DNA of 64,000 bases from Sandaracinobacteroides hominis (lineage in GTDB: Bacteria; Pseudomonadota; Alphaproteobacteria; Sphingomonadales; Sphingomonadaceae). The stretch covers positions 124,001 to 188,000 of the forward strand of contig NZ_JADCUC010000005.1 of NCBI RefSeq assembly GCF_016464365.1, given 5' to 3'. Below the pieces are notes generated by a model. The model was not told where the DNA came from, did no database searches, and saw only the letters and a program-made list of their open reading frames with translations. The position numbers were made by a program, and so were the translations under genes. Of the stretch, positions 17,143 to 25,773 are shown one piece after another (the stretch's first letter is position 1; every line of letters starts with the position of its first letter).

Positions 17143-18558
17143 ATGGCTGGTGTAATCAAGCTGTCTGACGAACGGGATTTTCGGCTGGGTAGCGCGACCG
17201 TCCGCCCGTCGCTTTGCCAGCTTGCCGGCTCGGCCGGCAGTTGCACATTGGAACCTCGCGTTATGCAGGTATTGGTGGCGCTGGCGCGTGCGCGCGGCTC
17301 CACCCTTTCCCGGGAAGACCTGATCCAACAGTGCTGGAGCGGGCGCCTGGTGGGCGAGGATTCAATCCATCGCGCCATTTCGCAGCTTCGCCAACTCTCG
17401 CGCGGGGTTGCTCCCGGTGCATTCGGAGTCAGCACAATAAGCCGGGTCGGCTATCGGCTTGATGCGGCCGTGCTGATGGAGACCGATCAGGATCTCGAGG
17501 ATGCGCTCAGGGCCGGCCGCAATTCCTGGCGGATGGGCAAGGCGGCGCCCGATATGGCTGCAATCGAAACCCTGCGCACTGCCGTAAAGCGCTATCCAGA
17601 GAGCGCGGAAGCGTGGGGGATACTTGCGCTGCTATGTCGGCAGGCAGCCGAATATGCCCCCCCGGAGGAATGTGCCGGGTTCGTCATGGAATGCGAGCGC
17701 GCGGCATCCCACGCGCTTCGGATAGACCAGCGCAATGCCGATGCCATGGCAGCCAGCGCCATGCTCGCACCTCTGTTCGGCGGATGGATGGACGCACGGC
17801 GGCGCCTGGAACAGGCGTTGGCGCTCAATCGCGAGAGCACGGCGGCTCTGCATGATTTCGCCATGCTGGAAATGGCCACCGGACGGCCCAGCGCGGCGGC
17901 GCCTATCATCGAAGCCTTGTTGGAACGGGACCCGTTCGCACCCATGTTGCTCTACAAGCGCATCTATCATCTGTGGACACTGGGTCGGCTGGATGAAATG
18001 GATCGCGTTGCCGATCGCGCCATGCAGCTGTGGCCCGGCCATACGGCGATCTGGTTGGCCCGACTCTTCAGCCTGATTGGCACCGGACGGGCGATATCGG
18101 CACTGGCGCAAGTGGATGAGGCCGCTACCCGGCCCGAAATCCCACCCGCCGCGCTCACCACGCTTCGGCTGACGACTTCCGTGATCGCACAGCGACAGCT
18201 TGGTGAAATCGCGCCCGCCATGGAGGGCGATGCCGTGCGCGCGGTTGTTTCAAGCGCAACGCGAGGCCCAGCGCAGGCACTGGCCGCGCTCCAGCAACTG
18301 AGCGCAATCGGCGCAGTGGACGCAGCCTTCGATGTTGCACGCGGCTATTATCTTCGTCGCGGGCCAGTGACAGTGGGCCCCCACCACACTTCGGAGGACT
18401 GGTCTGCAACCGATCAGCACCGGAAGGTGACGCAAGCGCTGTTCATCCCGGTAACGGAGGTGCTGCGGCGCGATTCCCGTTTCGAGCTGTTGTGCGACGA
18501 GATCGGGCTTGCCGACTATTGGCGCCAAACCGGAGTGCAGCCGGATTTCAGGCTTTGA
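17143..18558 (+). CDS. Winged-helix (OmpR/CadC-type) regulator fused to TPR-like repeats
   Basis: About 471 residues. The N-terminal 100 residues form a winged-helix DNA-binding domain (LEPRVMQVLVALARARGSTL, REDLIQQCWSGRLVGEDSIH, ending VSTISRVGYRLDA), as in OmpR C-terminal and CadC domains, but with no receiver domain. The rest, roughly 115-470, is an alpha-helical TPR-like region without a clear transmembrane segment. Such fusions are common in sphingomonads. The start at 17143 is preferred since GAGGA lies five bases ahead; an ATG at 17128 is also in frame. Its signal is unknown. The divergent arrangement suggests it may control the PEP-CTERM gene, an inference only. Confidence 0.85.
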   Translation: MAGVIKLSDERDFRLGSATVRPSLCQLAGSAGSCTLEPRVMQVLVALARARGSTLSREDLIQQCWSGRLVGEDSIHRAISQLRQLSRGVAPGAFGVSTISRVGYRLDAAVLMETDQDLEDALRAGRNSWRMGKAAPDMAAIETLRTAVKRYPESAEAWGILALLCRQAAEYAPPEECAGFVMECERAASHALRIDQRNADAMAASAMLAPLFGGWMDARRRLEQALALNRESTAALHDFAMLEMATGRPSAAAPIIEALLERDPFAPMLLYKRIYHLWTLGRLDEMDRVADRAMQLWPGHTAIWLARLFSLIGTGRAISALAQVDEAATRPEIPPAALTTLRLTTSVIAQRQLGEIAPAMEGDAVRAVVSSATRGPAQALAALQQLSAIGAVDAAFDVARGYYLRRGPVTVGPHHTSEDWSATDQHRKVTQALFIPVTEVLRRDSRFELLCDEIGLADYWRQTGVQPDFRL

Positions 18559-18605
18559 CAGTCTGGCTGATACCATCTCCCCGTAGTTTGGTTTAGTCGA
18601 TCGAC

Positions 18606-19055
18606 ATGCAAGGCAGATTCAAGTCGGAGATGGGCAGGGCGCTCTCGCTCGCCCGCGAGGCGGCTGCAAAAGGCGAGGTTCCGGTGGGGGCGGTTTTGAC
18701 CGGTCCGGACGGCGCCTTGATCGCCGAGGCCTACAACCTCACCCGGACACTGCCCGATCCCACAGCGCACGCCGAAATGCTGGTGCTGCGCGAGGCGGCC
18801 CGGGTACTCGGCAACGAACGGCTGACCGGCTGCACGCTGTGGGTGACGCTGGAGCCCTGCCCGATGTGCGCCGCCGCAATCGCGGAGGCGCGGATCGCCA
18901 GGCTGGTTTATGCCGCCTCCGATCCGAAGGGTGGCGGTGTGGAGCATGGGCCGCGCATCTTCACCCACAGCCGCCACCGGCCCGAGGTGGTATCCGGCGT
19001 TGCCGAGGCCGAGGCGGCCGCTCTGCTCAGGGTCTTTTTTGCCAGCAGGCGTTGA
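18606..19055 (+). CDS. tadA: tRNA-specific adenosine deaminase
   Basis: A 149-residue zinc deaminase that converts wobble adenosine 34 of tRNA-Arg(ACG) to inosine. The zinc ligand and proton shuttle are in PTAHAEMLVL (H55, E57), and the two cysteines are in TLEPCPMCAA (C85, C88). The N-terminal GEVPVGAVL and the C-terminal part are as in TadA. The ATG at 18606 lacks a strong ribosome-binding site. It follows the winged-helix gene by 47 bases on the same strand. Guanine or other small-molecule deaminases share the motifs but differ in overall pattern, so TadA is likely. Confidence 0.92.
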   Translation: MQGRFKSEMGRALSLAREAAAKGEVPVGAVLTGPDGALIAEAYNLTRTLPDPTAHAEMLVLREAARVLGNERLTGCTLWVTLEPCPMCAAAIAEARIARLVYAASDPKGGGVEHGPRIFTHSRHRPEVVSGVAEAEAAALLRVFFASRR

Positions 19056-19410
19056 CCGCTCCACTGTCGTAGCCGCCGATCCGGCGCAGTCGAAGCGCGT
19101 TTCAGGTGCTGCGAGGAGCACCGCGGCATCCTTGCCACGATGGGAAATCCGCACTTCGGGCACCAGTTTCTGAAATTACCGGCACAGCAAAGGCAATAGT
19201 TCGGAATTTGTCCTAAAATATCGATTTCAATATTATTAAATAATCGATTGTATGACTTTGAAAATTGTTTAAGTGTAGTTTTGCGAATCGACTGAAGGGC
19301 AATTCAGAATTCGCTGCGGAACTGACGAAAGTTTTCCAAAAATATGTGCAAAAATATTCGGAAATAGTCCGGATACGATGCGCTGACTCCATCGAAAAGG
19401 GATGAATTCT
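19056..19410. other. AT-rich regulatory stretch ahead of the ice-binding gene
   Basis: No gene is seen. The right two-thirds is strikingly AT-rich compared with its surroundings. It contains arms ATCGATT and AATCGAT (19220-19226 and 19242-19248, 15 bases apart) and a direct repeat CAAAAATAT at 19337-19345 and 19349-19357, one 12-base step apart. These may be regulator or nucleoid-protein sites for the ice-binding gene. Confidence 0.45.
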
Positions 19411-20295
19411 ATGCTGTCTCCAGCCCACGACCGAGGTCCATCTCATCCGTCCCGAGCGCGACTTCTCTTCGCCATCGCAGCGCTGGCGGTGGTGGCAATC
19501 CCCGCCCAGGCCGCCACCGTTCTGCAGACTGCGCAGGAATTTGCGGTTCTCGGGGCCGAAACCGTCACCAACACCGGGCCGACCACTATCGTCGGCGATC
19601 TGGGGGTGAGCCCGGGCACGTCGATCACCGGCCTTGCCGACATCACGCTCACCGGAGCGGTGCACCAGACCGACGCCGTCGCATTGCTCGCCCAGGCCGA
19701 TCTCACCGCCGCAAAGCTCAGTCTGGCGGCGCTTGCCCCCACAGGTGACCTCACCGGGGTAACACTCGGGTCCGGCGGCACCGTCCTGATGCTCACGCCC
19801 GGGGTCTACAGCTTCGCAAGCTCCGCCTTCCTGGACGGCGCCCTCGTACTGGACGCGCAGAACAATCCCGATGCGCTGTTCGTCTTCCAGATCGGCTCCA
19901 CGCTGACCACAAGCAGCGCATCGTCGGTGACAGTCATCAATGGCGACAGCGACACCCAGCTCTACTGGAATGTCGGCAGCTCGGCGACGCTGGGCACCAC
20001 CACGGTCTTTGCCGGCAACATCCTGGCAACCGCCAGCATCACGATGAACACGGGCGCGCAGATACTGTGCGGCCGCGCGCTGGTGACGACCGCAGCCGTG
20101 ACACTCGATACCAACGTCATCACCAACAGCTGCGACAGCGATTTCGGCAGCTTCGGCTTCAGCGGCGGCTTCGGCGGCCCGGCGGTCGTTCCGGAACCGG
20201 CGAGCTGGGCGCTGATGCTGGCCGGCTTCGGGGCAACCGGGTTCGCGCTGCGCAGGTCTCGGCGAACGGCGCTCCTGTCCGCCCCGGCGGTCTAG
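19411..20295 (+). CDS. Ice-binding-like (DUF3494) protein with PEP-CTERM tail
   Basis: About 294 residues. A signal peptide ([19 protein letters not shown]) leads into the DUF3494 beta-solenoid domain with its hallmarks: [20 protein letters not shown] at the start, [13 protein letters not shown], then [14 protein letters not shown] and [18 protein letters not shown]. The domain ends with the cysteine-bearing [20 protein letters not shown]. The tail [18 protein letters not shown] plus LRRSRR is a PEP-CTERM sorting signal. The start at 19411 lies nine bases after AAAAGGG; an ATG at 19402 is too close to it. Family members bind ice or act as adhesins; many in temperate bacteria have no proven ice activity, so the surface role is inferred. 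Confidence 0.88.
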   Translation: MLSPAHDRGPSHPSRARLLFAIAALAVVAIPAQAATVLQTAQEFAVLGAETVTNTGPTTIVGDLGVSPGTSITGLADITLTGAVHQTDAVALLAQADLTAAKLSLAALAPTGDLTGVTLGSGGTVLMLTPGVYSFASSAFLDGALVLDAQNNPDALFVFQIGSTLTTSSASSVTVINGDSDTQLYWNVGSSATLGTTTVFAGNILATASITMNTGAQILCGRALVTTAAVTLDTNVITNSCDSDFGSFGFSGGFGGPAVVPEPASWALMLAGFGATGFALRRSRRTALLSAPAV

Positions 20296-20333
20296 AGGCG
20301 CGTCAGGGGTCGCGCGGCTGGCCGGTGCGCCGT

Positions 20334-20732
20334 CTAGGCGTCGGGTACGAAGTCCAGCGCGACCCCGTTGATGCAATAGCGCAGGCCGGTTGGCGGCGGA
20401 CCATCGGGGAACACATGCCCCATGTGGCTGCCGCAGTTGGCGCAATGCACTTCCATCCGCACCATGCCGTGGCTGGTATCGCGCGAGGTTTCAATGCCAC
20501 CCTCTACCGGCGTATCAAAGCTCGGCCATCCGGTTCCGCTTTCGAACTTGGTGCCCGATGTGAACAGTGGCTGCCCGCAGCCGGCGCAGACGAACTGGCC
20601 AGCCCGCTTTTCACGCAGCAGGTCGCAGCTGCCCGGCCGTTCGGTGCCGTGCTGGCGCATCACCTGATATTGTTCCGGCGTCAGCTTCTGCCGCCATTCT
20701 CCGTCGCTCAGCTGGAATGGGAATTCGCTCAT
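20334..20732 (-). CDS. msrB: Peptide-methionine (R)-S-oxide reductase
   Basis: A 132-residue repair enzyme that reduces the R-epimer of methionine sulfoxide in proteins. Two CxxC zinc pairs are visible, CAGC (49-52) and CANC (97-100). The catalytic cysteine is C120 in GLRYCINGVAL, with GTGWPSF and HVFPDGP as family marks. The start ATG at 20732 overlaps the aroB stop by 4 bases, which suggests coupling with the shikimate genes. An in-frame extension upstream of 20732 has no similarity and is an out-of-frame reading of aroB. Confidence 0.96.
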   Translation of the reverse strand: MSEFPFQLSDGEWRQKLTPEQYQVMRQHGTERPGSCDLLREKRAGQFVCAGCGQPLFTSGTKFESGTGWPSFDTPVEGGIETSRDTSHGMVRMEVHCANCGSHMGHVFPDGPPPTGLRYCINGVALDFVPDA

Positions 20733-21856
20733 GCAGCGCTCCTCCGTTCGCTCGATCCGCTCAGGTCGGCTTGCAGAAAGGCCGTCACTGCCTCCAGCGG
20801 CACGCCCTTGGCAACAAAGGCGTCGCCGATCTCGCGCGCCAGGATAAAGGGCAGGCCGTCCGCCGTCTTTTTCTTGTCGTGCGCCATGTGCGCTACCAGC
20901 CGGGCGGCCGCGTCGGCAGAAATTCCGGCCTCTGCCGGCCAGGCCATCATGCCCAGCGATTGCAGATGCGCCGTCAGCCGTTCGGCATCCGCTTGCGGGC
21001 AAAGCCCGCGCAGCGCCGAGAAACGAAACGCCTGCGCCATGCCGATGCCCACGGCCTCGCCATGCAGCAGCTTGGTGGAAAAACCCGTCTCCGCTTCCAG
21101 CGCATGGCCAAAGGTGTGCCCCAGGTTCAGGAGGGCGCGAACATCGTCGGTCTCCCGCTCGTCGGCGGCAACGATCGCGGCCTTCGCGCGGCAGCTTTGC
21201 GCCACCGCATGCGCCAGCGCCTGCGCGTCTCCGGCCAGCAGCCGAGGGGCATTCGCTTCGCACCATTCATAGAATGCCGGATCGGAAATCAGCCCGTACT
21301 TCACGATTTCGGCATAGCCTGCCCGCATTTCACGCGCTGGCAGTGTGGTCAGGCAATCGAGATCCGCCCAGACCGCCAGCGGCTGGTGAAAGGCGCCGAC
21401 CAGATTCTTGCCGGCCTTGGTATTGATGCCGGTCTTCCCACCCACCGAGCTGTCGACCATCGCCAGCAGGGTGGTGGGAATCTGGATGAAATTCGTCCCG
21501 CGCTTCAGGATCGCAGCGGCAAATCCCGTCAGGTCGCCGATCACGCCGCCCCCCAGCGCCAGCACCACGTCGGAACGCGTAAGGTCCAGCGCCAGCAACC
21601 GGTCCAGCAGCTGCTCCAGCTGGGCAAAGCTCTTGGTTCCTTCGCCCGCCGGCAGCACGATGGGCGTCGGCTCGAACCCCTGAAGCCCGGCGACCAGCGC
21701 CGGGAGGTGCCGTGCGGCCACGCTTTCGTCCGTAATGATGGCAACACGCTTGCGCCTGGTGAACGCCGCGAGCCGCTCCCCCGCCTGCGCCAGCAATCCC
21801 CGCCCTATGGAAATGCTGTAGCTTCGGTCGTTCAGGGCAACAGGTACATCGATCAT
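20729..21856 (-). CDS. aroB: 3-dehydroquinate synthase
   Basis: A 375-residue NAD- and metal-dependent enzyme, second step of the shikimate pathway, converting DAHP to 3-dehydroquinate. It carries the NAD-site segments DVVLALGGGVIGDLTGFAA and PTTLLAMVDSSVGGKTGINT, and the metal/histidine segment NLGHTFGHALEAETGF followed by LLHGEAVGIGM. All are standard for AroB. The ATG overlaps the aroK stop by 4 bases (ATGA), the usual aroK-aroB coupling, and the gene in turn overlaps msrB. Confidence 0.97.
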   Translation of the reverse strand: MIDVPVALNDRSYSISIGRGLLAQAGERLAAFTRRKRVAIITDESVAARHLPALVAGLQGFEPTPIVLPAGEGTKSFAQLEQLLDRLLALDLTRSDVVLALGGGVIGDLTGFAAAILKRGTNFIQIPTTLLAMVDSSVGGKTGINTKAGKNLVGAFHQPLAVWADLDCLTTLPAREMRAGYAEIVKYGLISDPAFYEWCEANAPRLLAGDAQALAHAVAQSCRAKAAIVAADERETDDVRALLNLGHTFGHALEAETGFSTKLLHGEAVGIGMAQAFRFSALRGLCPQADAERLTAHLQSLGMMAWPAEAGISADAAARLVAHMAHDKKKTADGLPFILAREIGDAFVAKGVPLEAVTAFLQADLSGSSERRSAA

Positions 21857-22449
21857 GTATGCGCTTTCGGGTCGCGCCGGCGCAGTTCGTCAAGGATGGC
21901 ATTCACCGTTTCCTCGTGCGGACCGTTTGCCGACAGAATGCGGATTGGCGCCTGCGCATAGCAGGGGCCACGCACCGCCATCAATTCGGTAAGAACCTGT
22001 TTCGGATCGCGATCCACCAGCAAGGGGCGATGTCCCCGCCTGGCGACGCGCTGCACCAGCGTATCGATCTCCGCATCCAGCCACACCGCCGTCCCATCGC
22101 GCAGGATCAGCTCGCGCGTCGCGGCATCGACAAAGGCGCCACCCCCCGTGGCAATCACCTTGTGGCCCGTCTCCATCAGCCTGGCGATCACCCGCCGCTC
22201 GCCGTCGCGGAAATGCGGCTCGCCAAAACGCGAGAAGATGTCGGAGATCGGCATCTGCGCCGCCGTCTCGATCTCGGCGTCGGCGTCGACGAACGGCCAG
22301 TGCAGCCGGGCCGCCAGCCGCTTGCCCACCGTGGACTTGCCCGATCCCATCAGCCCGACCAGCACGATCGGCCGCCGCCGCCAGTCGGGGCGCAGCCGTT
22401 TGCCGTCGGTTGCGGCAATCGCAGGGGAGGGGGCTTCCGCTTGCTTCAT
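21853..22449 (-). CDS. aroK: Shikimate kinase
   Basis: A 198-residue kinase that phosphorylates shikimate using ATP. The Walker A is VGLMGSGKSTVGKRLAA, the shikimate-binding DADAEIE follows, and RFGEPHFRDGERRV and ATGGGAFVD complete the family set. The extra N-terminal part of about 25 residues (KQAEAPSPAIAATD) is longer than in enteric AroK and typical of alphaproteobacteria. Divergent from an exported-protein gene with only 21 bases between the two starts, so promoter elements must overlap the coding ends. Confidence 0.96.
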   Translation of the reverse strand: MKQAEAPSPAIAATDGKRLRPDWRRRPIVLVGLMGSGKSTVGKRLAARLHWPFVDADAEIETAAQMPISDIFSRFGEPHFRDGERRVIARLMETGHKVIATGGGAFVDAATRELILRDGTAVWLDAEIDTLVQRVARRGHRPLLVDRDPKQVLTELMAVRGPCYAQAPIRILSANGPHEETVNAILDELRRRDPKAHT

Positions 22450-22470
22450 CGCCGCCGCTATAGGGTCGCC

Positions 22471-24258
22471 ATGCCTTTGCGTGCAAATCCTCTCCGGAAC
22501 CCGCGTGCGAGCCTGCTGCTCGCTGCCTCGCTGCTCCTTGCAGCGCCTCTTGCCGCCCAGGACGCAGCGCCACCGACGTCGGGCGGGGCGCCGAAGTCCC
22601 TGCTACCCGATGATATAGCCACGCCTCCGCCGCCGCCCGCCGGCACCGTTCAGGCCGACACGCCGGAAATCTCGGCCGGGCCAACGGATATCCCGGGCTT
22701 CGACCCCCTGCCGGCTCAGCAGCAGACCGCCGAACTTCCCAAGCCGCAGGAGACGGAAGAGGTCGATCCGCTGGCGCTTCTCGCCGGCCCCACCGTCTCG
22801 CCGGACTTCGCCGGCTTCCTGACGCCTGCCATCGGCGGCTATCCGGCCGATCTGTTCTCCGGCGCCGACGGACGCTTCCTTGCCACGCTGCTGAACCGCC
22901 TCGACGCACCGCTCGCCAGCCGCTGGGCGCAGGTCATGCTGCAGCGGGCGCTGGTCAGCCGCACCACGGCACCCGCCTCCCTGGCTCCTGCCGATTGGGT
23001 TGCTGCCCGCAGCTCGGCACTGACGGCAATGGGCGATGCAGCCGACGCCCACCGGCTCGCCTCCTCCATCACCATCGACAGCTACACCGAGCGGCTCTAC
23101 GCGGCGGCCGCGCAGGCTTCGCTGGCGACCGCCGATCCGATGGCGCTGTGCCCCCTGTCGCCCACTGCCCGGGTGCTGACGGCCACGCCGACATGGACGC
23201 TGATGGATGCGATGTGCCTGGCGATCCTGGGCGACGATATCGGCGCCACAGCCATGTTCGACCGGCTGCGCAAGGACGGGGATGTCTCCGCCTTCGATAT
23301 CGGGCTTGCCGAACGGGTGGCCTCTGCAACAGGCGGCAGCCGGCGCGGAGCGAACCCGGAGTGGAGCGAAGTGAAGGGCGGCCTTACCGCCTGGCGAATC
23401 GGCCTTTCCAGCGCCGCCGGGCTTGAGCTGCCCGAAGAATTTCTGCGCAATGCCACTGTTGCACAGCGGGCTTGGATCGTCCGCCTGCCCGCACAAAGTA
23501 TCGGCCAGCGCGCCGGCTTTGCACCGGCAGCCGCCGCGACCGGAGCCGTCAGCACCGCTGAGCTGAACCGCATCCTTGCCGCCGAAGCCGCCGGGCTCGA
23601 TCCGGCTCAAGCCGGCAACAGCCCGGGCGGCCAGTTGCGCACGGCCAATTTGGCTGCCGACATCGGCGACCGGCTGGACGCAATGAAGTCGCTCTGGGGC
23701 CGCGCACCAGCAGGCTCACTGGAAAATTATGGCTGGCAGATCTCCACGGCACCTGCTGCCGCCCGGATTCCCGCCAGCAGCGGCCTCGCACCGGATGCGC
23801 CGGCGATTGTCGCCTCGCTTGTCAGCGCCGGCATCACGCCCAGTGCCATCCGCTGGTGGGCGGCAACGGCGGACGCCGACAGCGACGTGCGCGCAGCGGT
23901 CTGGGCGCAGCTGGTCGCGGTTTCGACCTTGCCGCTCGATTCGGGCCTCTACGACAAGTGGGCGGGCAAGGTCTCGCCGCACCGGGCACAGCTGCTTGCG
24001 GCCGGACTGCAGGGCCTCGGCCGGGGCAGCGTGGGCGCCGAGATCACCCCCATCACCAACGACTGGACGCGGGCGCTGGATCGCGCTGTCGCCTCCCGCC
24101 GCACGGGTGAAGTGATGGTAATTGCCGCCACCGGACTGCAGGGAAGCTGGGGCGACGTGCCACCAGATTATCTTCGCCGCATCGCTGCCGCGCTCACCGC
24201 CGTGGGCCACGCTGCCGAGGCGCGGCTGATCGTGGCTGAAGCCGCCAACCGCGGCTGA
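22471..24258 (+). CDS. Exported protein of unknown function
   Basis: A 595-residue protein that I do not recognise. The signal peptide (ASLLLAASLLLAAPLAAQ) is followed by a proline-rich stretch (TPPPPPAGT, PAQQQTAELPKPQETEEVD) and a long helical, alanine-rich body with no clear motif. The start at 22471 follows no strong ribosome-binding site, but the signal peptide fixes the N-terminus. It is divergent from aroK with a 21-base gap, and the next gene downstream is rplI on the other strand. A periplasmic location is likely; nothing visible indicates an enzyme. Confidence 0.7.
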   Translation: MPLRANPLRNPRASLLLAASLLLAAPLAAQDAAPPTSGGAPKSLLPDDIATPPPPPAGTVQADTPEISAGPTDIPGFDPLPAQQQTAELPKPQETEEVDPLALLAGPTVSPDFAGFLTPAIGGYPADLFSGADGRFLATLLNRLDAPLASRWAQVMLQRALVSRTTAPASLAPADWVAARSSALTAMGDAADAHRLASSITIDSYTERLYAAAAQASLATADPMALCPLSPTARVLTATPTWTLMDAMCLAILGDDIGATAMFDRLRKDGDVSAFDIGLAERVASATGGSRRGANPEWSEVKGGLTAWRIGLSSAAGLELPEEFLRNATVAQRAWIVRLPAQSIGQRAGFAPAAAATGAVSTAELNRILAAEAAGLDPAQAGNSPGGQLRTANLAADIGDRLDAMKSLWGRAPAGSLENYGWQISTAPAAARIPASSGLAPDAPAIVASLVSAGITPSAIRWWAATADADSDVRAAVWAQLVAVSTLPLDSGLYDKWAGKVSPHRAQLLAAGLQGLGRGSVGAEITPITNDWTRALDRAVASRRTGEVMVIAATGLQGSWGDVPPDYLRRIAAALTAVGHAAEARLIVAEAANRG

Positions 24259-24287
24259 CCGTTTCCCGATACGGACCCGATACAGAA

Positions 24288-24317
24288 AGGGGCGCCCACC
24301 TCGCAGTGGGCGCCCCT
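24288..24317 (-). terminator. Strong hairpin terminator after rplI
   Basis: A perfect 12-bp stem, AGGGGCGCCCAC with GTGGGCGCCCCT, encloses a 6-base loop, 22 bases past the rplI stop in the minus direction. On that strand it is followed by TTCTGTATC. The symmetry could also serve the convergent gene at 22471. Confidence 0.75.
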
Positions 24318-24338
24318 GAATCTGCAAACCTGAGGCTA

Positions 24339-24944
24339 TCAGGCTTCCGAAGCGGCTTCTTCGCCAGCTTCGTCGGCTGCAACTTCCGCCGTCGCGCCGG
24401 GTTCGGCGTTCGGATCGAAGTCTTCCGTGAAGCCAGCTTCTTCGCGCTCGAAGAGGTCGGCGGTCACGTCGACGCCCTTGGCCTGCAGCTCGGCTTCTTC
24501 CGGCGAGCGGGCGACATTGACCTTGGCGGTCAGCGTCACTTCCGGGTGCAGCACCAGCTTCACTTCGGAAATGCCCAGCAGCTTGATCGGCTTGTCCAGC
24601 ACCACGGCCGACTTGACGATCTTGTGGCCAGCTTCGCTGATGGCTTCGGCCACGTCGCGGGCCGAGACCGAACCGTAAAGCGCGCCAGCGTTCGAGGCCT
24701 GGCGGATGAGGACAACCGACACGTCGGTCATCGTCTTCGCCTGCGCTTCGGCGGCTTCACGGCGCTTGGCGTTGTCGGCTTCGATCGTTGCGCGCTGCGC
24801 TTCGAACTTCGACTTGTTGGCTTCGGTGGCGCGAAGGGCCTTGCCGCGCGGCAGCAGGAAGTTCCGCGCGAAGCCGGGCTTCACGGAAACGACATCGCCG
24901 ATGCGGCCGAGCTTTTCGACGCGTTCGAGAAGGATCACATCCAT
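24339..24944 (-). CDS. rplI: 50S ribosomal protein bL9
   Basis: A 201-residue large-subunit protein that binds 23S rRNA near the L1 stalk. It begins MDVILLERVEKLGRIGDVVS and VKPGFARNFLLPRGKA, the highly conserved N-domain, followed by the long connecting helix and the C-domain. The tail (EPGATAEVAADEAGEEAASE region) is acidic and longer than in E. coli, giving 201 residues against about 149. Last gene of the rpsF-rpsR-rplI operon, 12 bases after rpsR, followed by a strong terminator. Confidence 0.97.
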   Translation of the reverse strand: MDVILLERVEKLGRIGDVVSVKPGFARNFLLPRGKALRATEANKSKFEAQRATIEADNAKRREAAEAQAKTMTDVSVVLIRQASNAGALYGSVSARDVAEAISEAGHKIVKSAVVLDKPIKLLGISEVKLVLHPEVTLTAKVNVARSPEEAELQAKGVDVTADLFEREEAGFTEDFDPNAEPGATAEVAADEAGEEAASEA

Positions 24945-24956
24945 CGAATATGCTCC

Positions 24957-25181
24957 TTACTTGACGAGGTAGGGCAGCAGGCCGAGGTGGCGTGCGCGCT
25001 TGATGGCTTGCGAAAGTTCGCGCTGCTTCTTGGCGGAAACCGCCGTGATGCGCGAAGGGACGATCTTGCCCCGCTCAGAGACGAAGCCCTGCAACAGGCG
25101 GATGTCCTTGTAGTCGATCTTCGGCGCATTGTTGCCCGAAAAGGGGCAGCTCTTGCGGCGACGGAAAAACGGGCGTGCCAT
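24957..25181 (-). CDS. rpsR: 30S ribosomal protein bS18
   Basis: A 74-residue small-subunit protein that pairs with S6 on 16S r[23 protein letters not shown] and the C-terminal [20 protein letters not shown] match the family. Only 3 bases separate it from the rpsF stop and 12 from the rplI start, the standard operon. Confidence 0.97.
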   Translation of the reverse strand: MARPFFRRRKSCPFSGNNAPKIDYKDIRLLQGFVSERGKIVPSRITAVSAKKQRELSQAIKRARHLGLLPYLVK

Positions 25182-25184
25182 GGC

Positions 25185-25646
25185 TTACCAGGCTCCTTCT
25201 TGAGTGCGCTCGCGCGGGGCGCGCTCGGGGCGGTCGCCCCGGTCACCACGATCCGGACGGGGGCCGCGATCACCACGTTCGCCGCGCTCGCCCCGGTCAC
25301 CGCGTTCCCCACGCTCGGCGCGGTCGGACTTCTTCATCATCGCCGACGGGCCGGCTTCCAGCGCATCCACGCGGATGGTCTGATAGCGGATCACGTCTTC
25401 GTTCAACGCAACCTGGCGCTCCAGCTCCAGGATCGCCGGCGCCGGGCCGTCGATGTTCAGCAGCACATAGTGCGCCTTGCGGTTCTTGGCGATGCGATAG
25501 GCAATGTTGCGCAGACCCCAGTATTCGGTGGTGGCAACGGTTCCGCCCATGTCGGTGATGATCTTGCTGAAGGCCTCGGTAAGGGCCTCCACCTGCGCGG
25601 GCGCCAGATCCTGACGCGCAAGATACACATGCTCGTAAAACGGCAT
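25185..25646 (-). CDS. rpsF: 30S ribosomal protein bS6 with a basic/acidic repeat tail
   Basis: A 153-residue small-subunit protein. The conserved domain covers residues 1-105 ([20 protein letters not shown] at the start, [20 protein letters not shown] in the middle). The last 45 residues are a low-complexity Arg/Gly/Asp/Glu tail ([18 protein letters not shown] and similar), replacing the polyglutamate tail of E. coli S6. Such tails are seen in related alphaproteobacteria. It is first in the rpsF-rpsR-rplI operon, with GAGAGAAAGAGA ahead of the start. Confidence 0.96.
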   Translation of the reverse strand: MPFYEHVYLARQDLAPAQVEALTEAFSKIITDMGGTVATTEYWGLRNIAYRIAKNRKAHYVLLNIDGPAPAILELERQVALNEDVIRYQTIRVDALEAGPSAMMKKSDRAERGERGDRGERGERGDRGPRPDRGDRGDRPERAPRERTQEGAW

Positions 25647-25773
25647 GATGTCTCTTTCTCTCTTGCCGATCGGCTGGCCTGCGGCGAATTCCGCTGGCCC
25701 CTCCGGCTTTCTTCGGGAGGCGCGCCCCTAGCGGAAACGCGCCCCGACTTCAACCCCGTTCACCTTCCTGCGC

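Noticed and set aside
18516-19163. Minus-strand open frame opposite tadA
   Set aside because: It covers tadA and has no recognisable motif; tadA has a full zinc site.
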